Shown piece by piece: positions 17,389-25,793 of a stretch of 28,120 bases of DNA. A program made the position numbers and the translations under genes. Numbering within the stretch: the first letter of the stretch is position 1; each line of letters starts with the position of its first letter. Below the pieces are notes generated by a model. That model was not told where the DNA came from. It ran no database searches and saw only the letters and a list, made by a program, of their open reading frames with translations. The DNA is from a bacterium (GTDB taxonomy: Bacteria; Spirochaetota; UBA4802; UBA5550), in contig JAAENB010000952.1 in NCBI GenBank assembly GCA_024224995.1, forward strand, positions 1-28,120. The letters run 5' to 3'.

Positions 17389-19134
17389 TTATTTTACTCC
17401 GCTATAAACCAATCCTTTTGAAGCATCAACAGTTACTACAGTCCCGCTTTTTAATATTTCAGTAGCATCCATTGCGTTGGTTATAACCGGAATCTCCAGA
17501 GTTTTTCCCACAACCACAGCATTAGAATCATCTCCATCTTCTTCAGTAATAATTCCTGCCGCGTGCTTGAGAGCCGGCAGAATATCATCTGTAGTTCGTG
17601 GTATTACCAGGATATCTCCAGCGCTGAAATACTTCATTGCTTCATCATCCTCATGTACTACACAAAGATTACCCGTCGCTTTCAGATTATTGATCCCCTG
17701 CCCTTTTACCAGGACATCTCCTACAATATGAACTTTCAGGGTATTGGTTGTCCCGCTCACTCCAACCGGCAGTCCCCCGGTGATTACAACGAGATCCCCG
17801 TTCTTTATTGACTTTAATCCCAATGCTTTTTCTATTGCGTGTTCAAAAATCTCGTCTGTTGATCCCATCATATCGGACATGGCAGGATAGACTCCCCATG
17901 ATAATGATAATTGATAAAAGGATTTCTTCGAAAGAGTTGTAGCTATTATTGGACAGGCCGGCCTGTATTTTGATACCATTTTGGCAGTATGTCCCGACTT
18001 TGTAACAGACAGAATAGCTGCCGCTCCAAGAGTATGTGCTGTTGAGCAGGTCGCGTGACTGATGGCATTTGTTACGTTCCTTGAGACTTTTATATGAGTT
18101 CTCTGAAAACGTTTTACATAGTCAATATCACGTTCCGCTTCTTCCGCGATCTTTGACATTGTTAATACCGCGTCCAGGGGATATTTTCCTATTGACGTTT
18201 CTCCAGAAAGCATTATGGCGCTTGTTCCGTCATAAATAGCGTTTGCCACATCAGTGATCTCTGCCCTTGTGGGCCTGGGATTCCGTATCATGGAATCGAG
18301 CATCTGGGTTGCGGTTATTACGGGAATTCCTGCTTCGTAGCACTTCTGAATGATCTTTTTCTGCACTCCGGGAATCTCTTCAAATGGGATCTCCACTCCC
18401 ATATCGCCCCGGGCCACCATAACTCCGTCACTAACACTGATAATATCATCAATGTTATTCACCCCCTCCCTGTTCTCAATCTTTGCGATAATCTTGATAT
18501 CTTCGCCGCCGTTCTCCTCAAGTATTCGCTTGATATCTTTGACACATCCCGCGTTTCTCACAAAAGAAGCAGCAACAAAATCAAAACCGTTCTCTATACC
18601 AAATAAAAGGTCACTTCTATCTCTTTCACTAATATAGGGCAGATTTATTCCCACTTCCGGGACATTGACCCCTTTCCTGTTGCTCACAGGTCCGCCGTTT
18701 ATTACTTCACAGTGAACTTCCGTATCATTCGTTTTCAGCACCTTCAGGGCAATGAGACCGTCATCGATCAATACGGTATCTCCCCGGGTGACATCTTTTG
18801 AAAAATTCTTATACGTTACCGACACGATTGTTTCATTTCCAACAACATCATCGCTGGTGAGGATAAAATCCTCTCCTTCTTTTAGTTCAATTTTGTCATT
18901 TTCAAATTTCTTTATTCGCACTTCCGGCCCCTTGGTATCCAGAAGAAGACCCACAGGCATATTCAGTTCATCGCGTATTACTTTAAATTTTTCTATAGTA
19001 CTTTTATGTTCTTCATAAGTTCCGTGAGAAAAATTCAGCCGGGCAACATTCATTCCTTTCAAAAAAAGCTGTTTTAATATATCTTTTTCTTCTGTTGCTG
19101 GTCCTAATGTGCATACTATTTTTGTTTTTCGCAT
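17389..19134 (-). CDS. pyk: Pyruvate kinase with altered C-terminal PEP-utiliser domain
   Basis: The 581-residue enzyme converts phosphoenolpyruvate and ADP to pyruvate and ATP. Catalytic motifs are intact: LNFSHG (33-38), LLDTKGPE (64-71), the active-site lysine in IIAKIENREG (K218), ARGDMGVEI (241-249), and PVITATQMLDSM/NPRPTRAE (271-292). E71, in the LDTKGPE motif, predicts potassium dependence. About 100 extra residues (482-581) match the swivelling PEP-utilisers domain found on Bacillus-type enzymes, but where relatives have TEEGGLTSHAAVVG this one has TEEDGDDSNAVVVG: the histidine position is N538. The tail is therefore probably structural or regulatory. It starts one base after the muiA-like gene stops, with AGAGG upstream, so the two form an operon. 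Confidence 0.96.
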   Translation of the reverse strand: MRKTKIVCTLGPATEEKDILKQLFLKGMNVARLNFSHGTYEEHKSTIEKFKVIRDELNMPVGLLLDTKGPEVRIKKFENDKIELKEGEDFILTSDDVVGNETIVSVTYKNFSKDVTRGDTVLIDDGLIALKVLKTNDTEVHCEVINGGPVSNRKGVNVPEVGINLPYISERDRSDLLFGIENGFDFVAASFVRNAGCVKDIKRILEENGGEDIKIIAKIENREGVNNIDDIISVSDGVMVARGDMGVEIPFEEIPGVQKKIIQKCYEAGIPVITATQMLDSMIRNPRPTRAEITDVANAIYDGTSAIMLSGETSIGKYPLDAVLTMSKIAEEAERDIDYVKRFQRTHIKVSRNVTNAISHATCSTAHTLGAAAILSVTKSGHTAKMVSKYRPACPIIATTLSKKSFYQLSLSWGVYPAMSDMMGSTDEIFEHAIEKALGLKSIKNGDLVVITGGLPVGVSGTTNTLKVHIVGDVLVKGQGINNLKATGNLCVVHEDDEAMKYFSAGDILVIPRTTDDILPALKHAAGIITEEDGDDSNAVVVGKTLEIPVITNAMDATEILKSGTVVTVDASKGLVYSGVK

Positions 19135-19135
19135 A

Positions 19136-20959
19136 TTATCGTAATCCTCTTATATTAATATCTTTATCAAAAGCAATTATCACTTCATAAGTAATTTCTT
19201 TTTTCTCATGAGAGGAAAGAGAAAGTTTCCATTTCCTGATCCCTCTTGAATATTTAGTGGTTTTTTCAAATTCAGGATCTTTATGAAATGCCCGGGATAG
19301 ATTCTTTATTTCCACTTTGATCTTATCGTTCCTGGAAACCGGAATAGCGTCTATTATCATAACTTCGGCCTTTCCCGGGAGTTCATTTTCTACTACAATT
19401 TTGTATTTATACGATATTCGCCGGTTTCCTCCAAAAACACCGGAAGTATCTTCAAATTTCTTTACCAGCTCTTTTTTCGCGGTAATCCGGGTTTCCAGAC
19501 CAAGGACAAAATCCTCTTTTTTACCCGGCGGAGTATAGGGGATTTTCACTTTTCCCATAAACTCGTTCTCCAGAAATATCTGGGCATTTCCCGTTAACCA
19601 GGGAAGTTTTGTAGTATTTTTTGTTTTTACTTTTAAGAAGCTGTTCCGGACATTTGCCGGTGTCAGTTCATAGTAATAAAAAACATTATTCATTCCCGAT
19701 AATTTATAGTTTTTAATATATTTTTTCTGATATTTGTTTGTAGACAATATTGATTGTTTTAGCGGCAGCGATATATCAATATAGGGCCCTTTATCACTTA
19801 TTGTGGTCTGTGGTAAAACCGCTTTTTCCTCCGCAACTTCCCGTTTTATCGAAGGATATGCCCTTGCTCCTTTAGACTTTTTACGGGATTTATAATATCC
19901 TCCGCCATATCCTGAGGGTTTTGCTTTTGAATATAGATCCAGGAACCAGGGGTTTACGACCGGCGCCCTGATAGCATTTACCGGTGAACCCGTTGATAAT
20001 GCCAGGCTCACATTTTTCCAATCTTCTCCTGTTTTCTGATATACATTGGCATATATCACCATATCGATGTCTTTGTTCTCATTACTTGCTCGAATATCAT
20101 ACAGCATTTTCCAGTAAGTACCCGGTATAAGATAGCTGAAATTGAACTCCACCGGGCCGGTTCTCGCTGAATAAACATTGACTATGAGTCTTTTTTCTAT
20201 ATCAACCTTATCTGTGGGCTTTTTTAAAAGCGTGTCTCGTTGACCATATTGTTCGTTTATATTCGCAAACTGCTGCACATTCATTGCAGCCCTGTTTGCA
20301 AGAACCACTTTATTTAAAACCTGATAATTTCTGAAATAGTTGTATCCCGCGATCTGCGATAATTCAAACTCCCATTTTTGTATCTCTTTCCCGATATTTT
20401 CCCGGGCCTTTTCAACCTTCCTTTTTTTTCGGGACAGTACACTTTTCTTTTTGTTCACGTAATTAAGGGTATTGTCCCAGACCTTTACCTGGGGTATTCT
20501 TGTTGCCAGCTCCTTTGACACAGTCTGGTTGGTAAATTCAAGAATCGAATTAAGAAACTTCTCCTGGGACCGTATGTTTTTCAGCTTATCAACCAGCACC
20601 TGGTCTTTTTCCCTGAGCTGCTCCAGTTTTTGTTCTATTTTGAGGATATTCTTTTGCCGTTTTTTTACCAGGGCTTTCTGTTCAACTTCAAGGGACAGGA
20701 TCTTTCCTTTGAAGTTTTTCGGCAGCCTTCCTTTGGCAGACCAATCATGAAGCAGTTTTGGCAGCCCTCCAAGTACAATAGTATTAGACCCTTTTTTTAG
20801 AGTCAGGGTTACTTTTCGTACAATTTCCGCCTGGTTTTGATACAGTTTTACTGACGCAATTCTGCTCGATAGTATCTTTTCCTCAGCATTAATTACTCCG
20901 GTTGCAAATGGCTGGATCATTATTAAAAATAATATTACTCTGATATAATGTTTTTTCAT
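19136..20959 (-). CDS. MuiA-family exported protein (DUF4140/DUF4139)
   Basis: A 607-residue protein with a signal peptide (1-25, ending in INAEEK). Residues about 28-130 fit the DUF4140 N-terminal domain (SSRIASVKLYQNQAEIVRKV...GSNTIVLGGLP), about 85-205 is a long lysine/glutamate-rich coiled coil, and about 225-600 is the DUF4139 beta-rich domain (YLIPGTYWKMLYDIRA, LSTGSPV, TTKLPWLTGNAQIFLENEFMG). This is the architecture of the mucoidy-inhibitor MuiA family, whose biochemical role is unknown. A tyrosine/glycine/lysine-rich linker (about 349-372) interrupts the DUF4139 part. It is the first gene of an operon with pyk. The family call is good; function unknown. Confidence 0.88.
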   Translation of the reverse strand: MKKHYIRVILFLIMIQPFATGVINAEEKILSSRIASVKLYQNQAEIVRKVTLTLKKGSNTIVLGGLPKLLHDWSAKGRLPKNFKGKILSLEVEQKALVKKRQKNILKIEQKLEQLREKDQVLVDKLKNIRSQEKFLNSILEFTNQTVSKELATRIPQVKVWDNTLNYVNKKKSVLSRKKRKVEKARENIGKEIQKWEFELSQIAGYNYFRNYQVLNKVVLANRAAMNVQQFANINEQYGQRDTLLKKPTDKVDIEKRLIVNVYSARTGPVEFNFSYLIPGTYWKMLYDIRASNENKDIDMVIYANVYQKTGEDWKNVSLALSTGSPVNAIRAPVVNPWFLDLYSKAKPSGYGGGYYKSRKKSKGARAYPSIKREVAEEKAVLPQTTISDKGPYIDISLPLKQSILSTNKYQKKYIKNYKLSGMNNVFYYYELTPANVRNSFLKVKTKNTTKLPWLTGNAQIFLENEFMGKVKIPYTPPGKKEDFVLGLETRITAKKELVKKFEDTSGVFGGNRRISYKYKIVVENELPGKAEVMIIDAIPVSRNDKIKVEIKNLSRAFHKDPEFEKTTKYSRGIRKWKLSLSSHEKKEITYEVIIAFDKDINIRGLR

Positions 20960-21009
20960 GAAAATTCTCCGGAACCGGGACTTTTTTATATTTTTTTCTT
21001 AACTAATAA

Positions 21010-21037
21010 ATATTAACCCTTTTTTATGCCCAGTCAA
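21010..21037 (-). promoter_or_regulatory. Promoter of the muiA-pyk operon
   Basis: On the - strand, TTGACT (21032-21037), 16 bp, TAATAT (21010-21015), giving a leader of about 45 bases to the ATG at 20959. The -35 is one base off consensus, the -10 two bases off. Confidence 0.55.
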
Positions 21038-21081
21038 GGAAAAAACACTGGTTATCATTAGCGGTTTCAACTAGAATTATC

Positions 21082-21109
21082 TTGACAGAAAATAGTTATA
21101 TCACATATT
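21082..21109 (+). promoter_or_regulatory. Promoter of the second TetR gene
   Basis: TTGACA (21082-21087), 16 bp, CATATT (21104-21109), about 60 bp before the ATG at 21173. No perfect palindrome overlaps it, unlike the promoter of the first TetR gene. The stretch 21088-21096 reads GAAAATAGT, which resembles one half of the TetR1 operator. Confidence 0.5.
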
Positions 21110-21172
21110 CGTGGCCATATTTCTCAAATTGTTTAAAAATAAAAAAAATAGTATTTCCAGGTAAAAAAAATT

Positions 21173-21790
21173 ATGACAGAAAATAGTGTAATCGATGAAA
21201 AACATGAAAAAAAGCCTCATGGTAAAAAAGAAGTAGTAGAAGCGCTTATTCAATCAGCTGCTGAGTTATTCGCAGAGCAAGGCATTGGTGCTGTTTCAAT
21301 TCGTGATATTGCCGCGCACGCGAATGTTAACCCGGGACTTGTTCACCGGCATTTCAAATCCAAAGAAAACCTTCGAAAAAAAACACAGGAATACCTTGCT
21401 AAAAAAATTAGAGATGAAATAGGAACTCCGGACAATCTTGTTGACGCTCTTAAAAAGGCACAATTCGCCATCAGCAATCAGCCCCTATTCTGGAAAGTTA
21501 TGGCACGCACTTTCCTTGATAACAGTTTTGATGGAGATGTTCAAAGCAGTTTTCCTTTTGTAAAACAGTTAGTCGACTTTGTTCGTCAGGGGCAGGATCA
21601 GGGGATTATTACCAAAGATCTGGAAGCAGAATACATAATTGCTGCTGTAACTGCTTATGGTTTTGGTATGCGGGTTTTCGAAAGATATATTATGGACGGT
21701 ACAGGGCTCGGCAATGTTGATATTGAAGATGCCCTTTTAAAAATACATAGTTATTTTATCTCTACATTCGTTTTTAAACCGCAAGAATAA
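21173..21790 (+). CDS. TetR-family regulator beside a beta-propeller gene
   Basis: A 205-residue regulator with the helix-turn-helix at about 42-61 (SIRDIAAHANVNPGLVHRHF) after a longer, charged N-terminal tail, then an alpha-helical effector domain ending in a C-terminal YFISTFVF segment. The next gene starts 147 bases downstream on the same strand behind its own promoter region with a perfect 15-bp-arm palindrome, which is the most likely target. Which ligand it senses is not visible. The Shine-Dalgarno is weak (CAGG at about 12 bases before the ATG). Confidence 0.88.
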   Translation: MTENSVIDEKHEKKPHGKKEVVEALIQSAAELFAEQGIGAVSIRDIAAHANVNPGLVHRHFKSKENLRKKTQEYLAKKIRDEIGTPDNLVDALKKAQFAISNQPLFWKVMARTFLDNSFDGDVQSSFPFVKQLVDFVRQGQDQGIITKDLEAEYIIAAVTAYGFGMRVFERYIMDGTGLGNVDIEDALLKIHSYFISTFVFKPQE

Positions 21791-21807
21791 GATTTATAAA
21801 GACAGGT

Positions 21808-21828
21808 GTGAGGGGGAAGCCCCCTTAC
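21808..21828. terminator. GC-rich hairpin after the TetR gene
   Basis: GTGAGGGGG pairs with CCCCCTTAC (one G-T pair) around AAG. It lies 17 bases after the TetR stop and could stop or stabilise that transcript, but an A-run, not a T-run, follows on the + strand, so it may instead be a repeat unit. Confidence 0.4.
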
Positions 21829-21856
21829 AAAAAACATAAACACTTTAAAAAAACTG

Positions 21857-21918
21857 TTGACTTAAAAACAAGGCTCTTTTTGTATATCTAAATGTAGTCA
21901 TTCGACTACATTTAGATA
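21857..21918 (+). promoter_or_regulatory. Promoter and palindromic operator of the beta-propeller gene
   Basis: TTGACT (21857-21862) precedes a perfect inverted repeat with 15-base arms, TATCTAAATGTAGTC (21885-21899) and its complement (21904-21918), around ATTC. The repeat would cover the -10 region (TGTATATC, 21881-21888) and the start site, so binding would repress. The TetR protein encoded just upstream is the obvious candidate. Confidence 0.75.
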
Positions 21919-21937
21919 AAATAAAAAGGAGACTTCA

Positions 21938-23443
21938 ATGCTAAATTCAACATTTAAAATATTCCTGGTAATTACAGGAATTCTATTGTTATTTCCATTT
22001 TTTGCAGGTTACGCAAATGATGGAAACGAACCTCCAAAAAATCTATGGCTCGCCGATTCCCCCTGGCCTCAGAGTCACAGAAATCCTTACTGCCAGGCAT
22101 CTTCGCCCTTTCCCGGCCCGGAGTCTGTCCGTTGGAAAACATCATCGGACTTCAAGCTTTTAACCCCGGGTTTAATTACCATTGCCTTATCCGGGCTTTA
22201 TAGTGACGGAACCGGAGTTCTGTGGGGTGGTTCAGCAACTACTATATTCAAAGCAGACCCCAGCAGCAAAAAACTATCTTATATTGATAAAACAATTAAA
22301 GACGGTTTTCAACTAAAACCAGATGCTAAGATCTCTGACGGGCTTTCCGGTGCTTACACGCTTCTGGACAACAGCAACATCTTTTATGTACCGCAATTAA
22401 CCAGGATCTGTGCTTATGGTGATGAAATTACCGGGGACAAATATTCCGATATTGCTACAAAACGGGTTTATCATATCCCTGAAAGTAAATTATCCAACCC
22501 CGATGAAATAATCGTCGGTTTTTCCATGACTTATGACGGCATGTTGATATTCGTTACCAGTCACGGGCTTGTTGGCGCTGTTTCACGCCATTTTGACGAA
22601 GAGTATTACTTTTCCCTTGGAGATGATGAAGAAATCTCTAATTCAATCGCTCTTGATGAAGACGGCGGTATCTATATTGTCTCCAGCAAAAAAATGTACC
22701 GGGTTCAGTGGACCGGCAGCGAACTTACAACTGACAGCGCTAAAGGCGGTTGGATTGCGGACTATGAGATTGGTGAGGAAGCTTCAGGAGTCCGTCTCGG
22801 CAACGGTTCCGGCTCTACCCCTACCCTCATGGGCACCGGCTCACAGGATAAATTTGTCGTTATTACCGATGGCAAAGATCTCATGAACGTAGTCCTTTTC
22901 TGGAGAGACAAGATTCCCGAAGACTGGGAACAGATCCCCGGTACAAAAGACAGAAGAATTGCCGCGCAGATTCCCGTTACTTTTGGCGACCCCCTTGCTG
23001 AAAATTCTCTTTCGGAACAGTCTCTTTGCATCAGGGGATATGGAGTAATTGTTGTAAACAACCAGCTAAAAAAGAATTTTGACACTGATATATTTAATCT
23101 CCTCTTTTCAGGGATCTCTTCTATTGCTCCTTATGGTGTTGAAAAATTTGAATGGGATCCTGTTTCAAGAACCTTATATACTGCCTGGGTTAATAGCACT
23201 ATCAGCCTTCCCAATGGTATTCCCAGCATGAGTTCCCAGACAAATCTTGTTTATGGTGTTGGCCAGAAAAAATGGGGAGCCTGGACTTTTGAAGCGCTTG
23301 ATTGGGATACGGGTGCTTCGGTTTTCAGTTATACCTATGGTTATTTATCGCTTTATAATAGTGCCTATGCTGCTACGGAAATTGGTTATGACAGTTGTTT
23401 GTATACCGGTACTTTTGGCGGAATGGTTAAAATGAAGCCATAA
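21938..23443 (+). CDS. Secreted PQQ-like beta-propeller protein, function unknown
   Basis: A 501-residue exported protein with a signal peptide of about 26 residues. The mature start (LADSPWPQSHRNPYCQAS...GPESVRWKT, about 38-68) resembles the opening of PQQ/WD-type quinoprotein-like propellers, and regular repeats of beta sequence follow (SDGTGVLWGGSATTIFKAD, DEDGGIYIVSSKKMYRVQW, GYDSCLYTGTFGGMVKM). No catalytic motif or cofactor ligand set is evident, so enzyme and binding roles are both open. It is expressed from its own promoter with a palindromic operator and has AAGGAGA at good spacing before the ATG. The neighbouring TetR gene suggests induction by a small molecule. Confidence 0.7.
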   Translation: MLNSTFKIFLVITGILLLFPFFAGYANDGNEPPKNLWLADSPWPQSHRNPYCQASSPFPGPESVRWKTSSDFKLLTPGLITIALSGLYSDGTGVLWGGSATTIFKADPSSKKLSYIDKTIKDGFQLKPDAKISDGLSGAYTLLDNSNIFYVPQLTRICAYGDEITGDKYSDIATKRVYHIPESKLSNPDEIIVGFSMTYDGMLIFVTSHGLVGAVSRHFDEEYYFSLGDDEEISNSIALDEDGGIYIVSSKKMYRVQWTGSELTTDSAKGGWIADYEIGEEASGVRLGNGSGSTPTLMGTGSQDKFVVITDGKDLMNVVLFWRDKIPEDWEQIPGTKDRRIAAQIPVTFGDPLAENSLSEQSLCIRGYGVIVVNNQLKKNFDTDIFNLLFSGISSIAPYGVEKFEWDPVSRTLYTAWVNSTISLPNGIPSMSSQTNLVYGVGQKKWGAWTFEALDWDTGASVFSYTYGYLSLYNSAYAATEIGYDSCLYTGTFGGMVKMKP

Positions 23444-23451
23444 TTAGATAT

Positions 23452-23497
23452 CCCGGTGTTTAAAAAAGCATGTTGATAATGCTCTGTAAACACCGGG
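23452..23497. terminator. Two-way terminator between propeller and hydratase genes
   Basis: An 11-base perfect stem, CCCGGTGTTTA (23452-23462) with its complement (23487-23497), encloses a second small hairpin, AGCAT (23467-23471) with ATGCT (23479-23483). It lies between convergent genes, with T-rich flanks on both strands. Confidence 0.6.
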
Positions 23498-23512
23498 TTT
23501 ATTTCTCCGAAA

Positions 23513-24283
23513 CTACTCTCCTTTAAAAACCGGTTCACGCTTTTGCATAAAAGCCGTAAATCCTTCTACACAGTCCTTTGTTGCACTAACTTTCGCGGTT
23601 CCTTCTTCTTCAACCTGGAGCCCTTTTTCCATTCCTTCGTACTCCGCTGCTGAAATTGCTTTTAGTACACAGCTCACTGATATTGGCGGCCGTTTTGACA
23701 GTTTTTCCGCGAACTCCAGAGTATCATCAAGAAGCTTTCCAGGCTCTGAAATATGATTAACCAGGCCGCAGTCATAAGCCTCTTTTGCATCAATCTTTTT
23801 GCTAAAAAATATCATATCAAGGGATTTCGATTTTCCCACTATTTGGGTGAGCCGAATTGTCCCTCCCCAGCCCGGCATAATTCCCAGGTTTAGTTCGGTC
23901 AGGCCCAGTTTGGCTTTTGGCGCGTCCACAATAAACCTGAAATGACAGCTCAGGGCAAGTTCAAAACCGCCGCCCAGGGCAAAGCCGTTTATCGCGGCTA
24001 TTACCGGTTTTTCAAAACGGTCTATTCGCTGCCACAAGGCCCTTCCAATGGAGACTATTGTTGGCGCGTTCGCGCTGTCGGACACATCAAAGCCCGCTGA
24101 AAAACTTTTTTCCCCGCTGCCGGTAATGACCACGACTCTTACATCATTATCGGTCTCTACCTGGTCTATGGCTGTTTTGAACTCTTCCATTGTTCCGAGG
24201 TTCCACGCGTTCGCGGGGGGATGATTGATTGTAATTACTGCGGTATAATTCTTCTTTTCAAGGGTAAGATTTTCGAATGTCAT
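23513..24283 (-). CDS. Enoyl-CoA hydratase/isomerase family protein
   Basis: A 256-residue crotonase-fold enzyme, normal in length. The oxyanion hole is visible (SAGFD at 62-66 and GGGFE at 104-108), and both hydratase glutamates are present: E108 in GGGFELA and E130 in GLTELNLG, matching Glu144 and Glu164 of the classic mitochondrial enzyme. It should therefore hydrate trans-2-enoyl-CoA in fatty-acid breakdown or a related acyl-CoA pathway, although the exact substrate cannot be read. No other beta-oxidation gene is adjacent. A strong AGGAGG precedes the ATG. Its promoter carries an inverted repeat. Confidence 0.9.
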   Translation of the reverse strand: MTFENLTLEKKNYTAVITINHPPANAWNLGTMEEFKTAIDQVETDNDVRVVVITGSGEKSFSAGFDVSDSANAPTIVSIGRALWQRIDRFEKPVIAAINGFALGGGFELALSCHFRFIVDAPKAKLGLTELNLGIMPGWGGTIRLTQIVGKSKSLDMIFFSKKIDAKEAYDCGLVNHISEPGKLLDDTLEFAEKLSKRPPISVSCVLKAISAAEYEGMEKGLQVEEEGTAKVSATKDCVEGFTAFMQKREPVFKGE

Positions 24284-24318
24284 TTACTCCTCCTTTTGTG
24301 CCCTCCAGGCTAAATATA

Positions 24319-24347
24319 GACATAGACTGGAGTGTCAGTTATGTCAA
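24319..24347 (-). promoter_or_regulatory. Promoter of the enoyl-CoA hydratase gene, with inverted repeat
   Basis: On the - strand, TTGACA (24342-24347), 17 bp, TATGTC (24319-24324). GACATA-x-ACTG (24319-24329) and CAGTTATGTC (24336-24345) form an inverted repeat with one bulged base that spans the spacer and both boxes, so a regulator bound here would block the polymerase. Confidence 0.5.
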
Positions 24348-24423
24348 ATAGATTATTTAGCCCGGAGTAAATTGGGTGTAAAAGAAGTCGTTTTATCGGT
24401 ATGATTCCGGAAAACTCTTTAGA

Positions 24424-25404
24424 TTAATGAAGAGTCTCCAGAATATTCGCTTTATTGTCGGAAACAACAAGGGTTTCCAGAGCTTTTTTCAGCTTATTAA
24501 CTTCATCTATTGTATTTATCAGTTTAATTTCATCATCATTTATTCCGAATTTGATCTTCAACAGGGTTATTAGCATTTCCCGGTCTTCAATAATTCTACC
24601 CTGCTCTATTCCTTGCTCTATCCATCTTTCTGCTAATGTAGGCATTGTATTTCCTCCATCGTTCAGGCTTTTTTCCAGCATTTCTGCCAGTTTTTCCGGG
24701 TCTATATCTTTTGTATATGTTATATACGAAAGAAAGAATATTAACATATTACTTTTATTGTCCTTATTTGTAAAGAAGTTCTTTTTGTGCCAAAAATCAA
24801 ATATTTTTTCTATAATATCATTATTTTTTTGAAAAACAGCCTTCATTAACATCAGGGACGTTAACAAAAAGACATTATCTTTTATAACAGCGTTTGATTC
24901 ATCTTCGAAATCCCAGGGCTCGGTATCAAAGAGTATATATTTGAAGTTGAGCAAAAACTCCTGCAACTCCTCTTTTACATTAAACTGGTCTTTAAACTCC
25001 CTGGGAATTACCCACTCTTTCTTGCCGTGATAAAATACCAGGGGTATTATCATACGCAAGGGCTTATCAGCATCACTGTCTTCCTGCCACATGCTGTACA
25101 TGTATTTTAGTAATTGGATGAATATTTTATCATCCTCATATGATTTATGTTCAAAAAGAATATAAACCTCTATTCCGGGCGATTGATCCTGTTTCTCCGA
25201 AAATTCAAGTTTTACTACCAGGTCCGAAAATGCTCCTCTTAACCTGTCTGAGACATAGCTGGTCATATCCATGTCCAGGGTACTGAGGTCGATCTCTTGC
25301 AGCAGTGCCGGCGGTAAGGCAATCTTGAGCAAGTCTATTACGTTGTTTGTGTCTGAAAAAGTTTTTAAGAAGAAATTATTATGAATTTGGTGTGGTGTGT
25401 CCAT
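24424..25404 (-). CDS. Rpn-family PD-(D/E)xK nuclease
   Basis: A 326-residue protein of the Rpn (YhgA-like) family, often annotated as a putative transposase; characterised members are DNA nucleases that promote recombination. Residues 1-130 carry the nuclease core: FSDLVV (D61), LFEHKS with the E85-x-K87 pair, and IQLLKYMYSMW (Q97). The catalytic set looks intact. The C-terminal part contains the usual IEQGIEQGR repeat-like segment (about 263-271). Spirochaete and cyanobacterial genomes often hold many copies. It starts with GGAG well spaced before the ATG. A 223-base gap, with a possible terminator, separates it from the small RHH gene upstream. Confidence 0.88.
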   Translation of the reverse strand: MDTPHQIHNNFFLKTFSDTNNVIDLLKIALPPALLQEIDLSTLDMDMTSYVSDRLRGAFSDLVVKLEFSEKQDQSPGIEVYILFEHKSYEDDKIFIQLLKYMYSMWQEDSDADKPLRMIIPLVFYHGKKEWVIPREFKDQFNVKEELQEFLLNFKYILFDTEPWDFEDESNAVIKDNVFLLTSLMLMKAVFQKNNDIIEKIFDFWHKKNFFTNKDNKSNMLIFFLSYITYTKDIDPEKLAEMLEKSLNDGGNTMPTLAERWIEQGIEQGRIIEDREMLITLLKIKFGINDDEIKLINTIDEVNKLKKALETLVVSDNKANILETLH

Positions 25405-25545
25405 GGTGTGCTCCCATATTATCCGTAAAATAAATTGGGGTTTGCCTTTTGTTGAAACAAAAACCAGCCCCTACTATTAGTACGAATGGGAAGCTCGCAA
25501 TATGAAAAATTTTTGGACTTTTTTAAAAAAAAATGCATTTTTTTG

Positions 25546-25566
25546 CAAAAAGGCGAAATTTTGCCT
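25546..25566 (-). terminator. Possible terminator of the RHH gene
   Basis: AGGCGA (25551-25556) and TTGCCT (25561-25566) form a 6-pair stem with one G-T pair; on the - strand a T-run follows (opposite AAAAA at 25547-25551). It lies about 60 bases past the RHH stop. Confidence 0.4.
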
Positions 25567-25627
25567 GAAAAGGGTATAATTATCGGTTTCGGGGAATTTA
25601 TGAGGTTTTTTTCAGCTGCAAAAAATA

Positions 25628-25786
25628 TTATTTTTTTGGGATAATTTTTTTTTCCATGCAATGAATCATTGAGTTTGCACAGAAATCCTGCATTGAAATA
25701 TCATGATCAACACAAAATTTTTTGATCAGTTTATGGGTATCTTTCTCCAATCTTACGGTTGTTTTAACTTCATTATCAGTCTTCAT
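25628..25786 (-). CDS. Small ribbon-helix-helix DNA-binding protein
   Basis: A 52-residue protein with the Arc/MetJ (RHH) pattern: a beta strand VKTTVRLEK (about 7-15), helix A (about 17-29) and helix B (about 31-45), ending in a lysine-rich tail. Such proteins bind operators as dimers, often as antitoxins or self-regulators. I chose ATG 25786; the frame stays open further upstream but would overlap the RadC-like gene. The proposed promoter (TTGACA at 25816-25821, 16 bp, TATCGT at 25794-25799) would start transcription within a few bases of the ATG, suggesting a leaderless mRNA. No toxin is contiguous; the neighbours are a nuclease and a divergent RadC-like protein. Confidence 0.65.
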   Translation of the reverse strand: MKTDNEVKTTVRLEKDTHKLIKKFCVDHDISMQDFCANSMIHCMEKKIIPKK

Positions 25787-25793
25787 ATTTAAC

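Noticed and set aside
24424..25404. Rpn gene as an insertion sequence with terminal repeats
   Set aside because: No matching terminal inverted repeats or target-site duplication were seen around it.
25419..25661. 80-codon frame on the - strand
   Set aside because: It is low in complexity, overlaps the RHH stop region and a putative terminator, and matches no family pattern.
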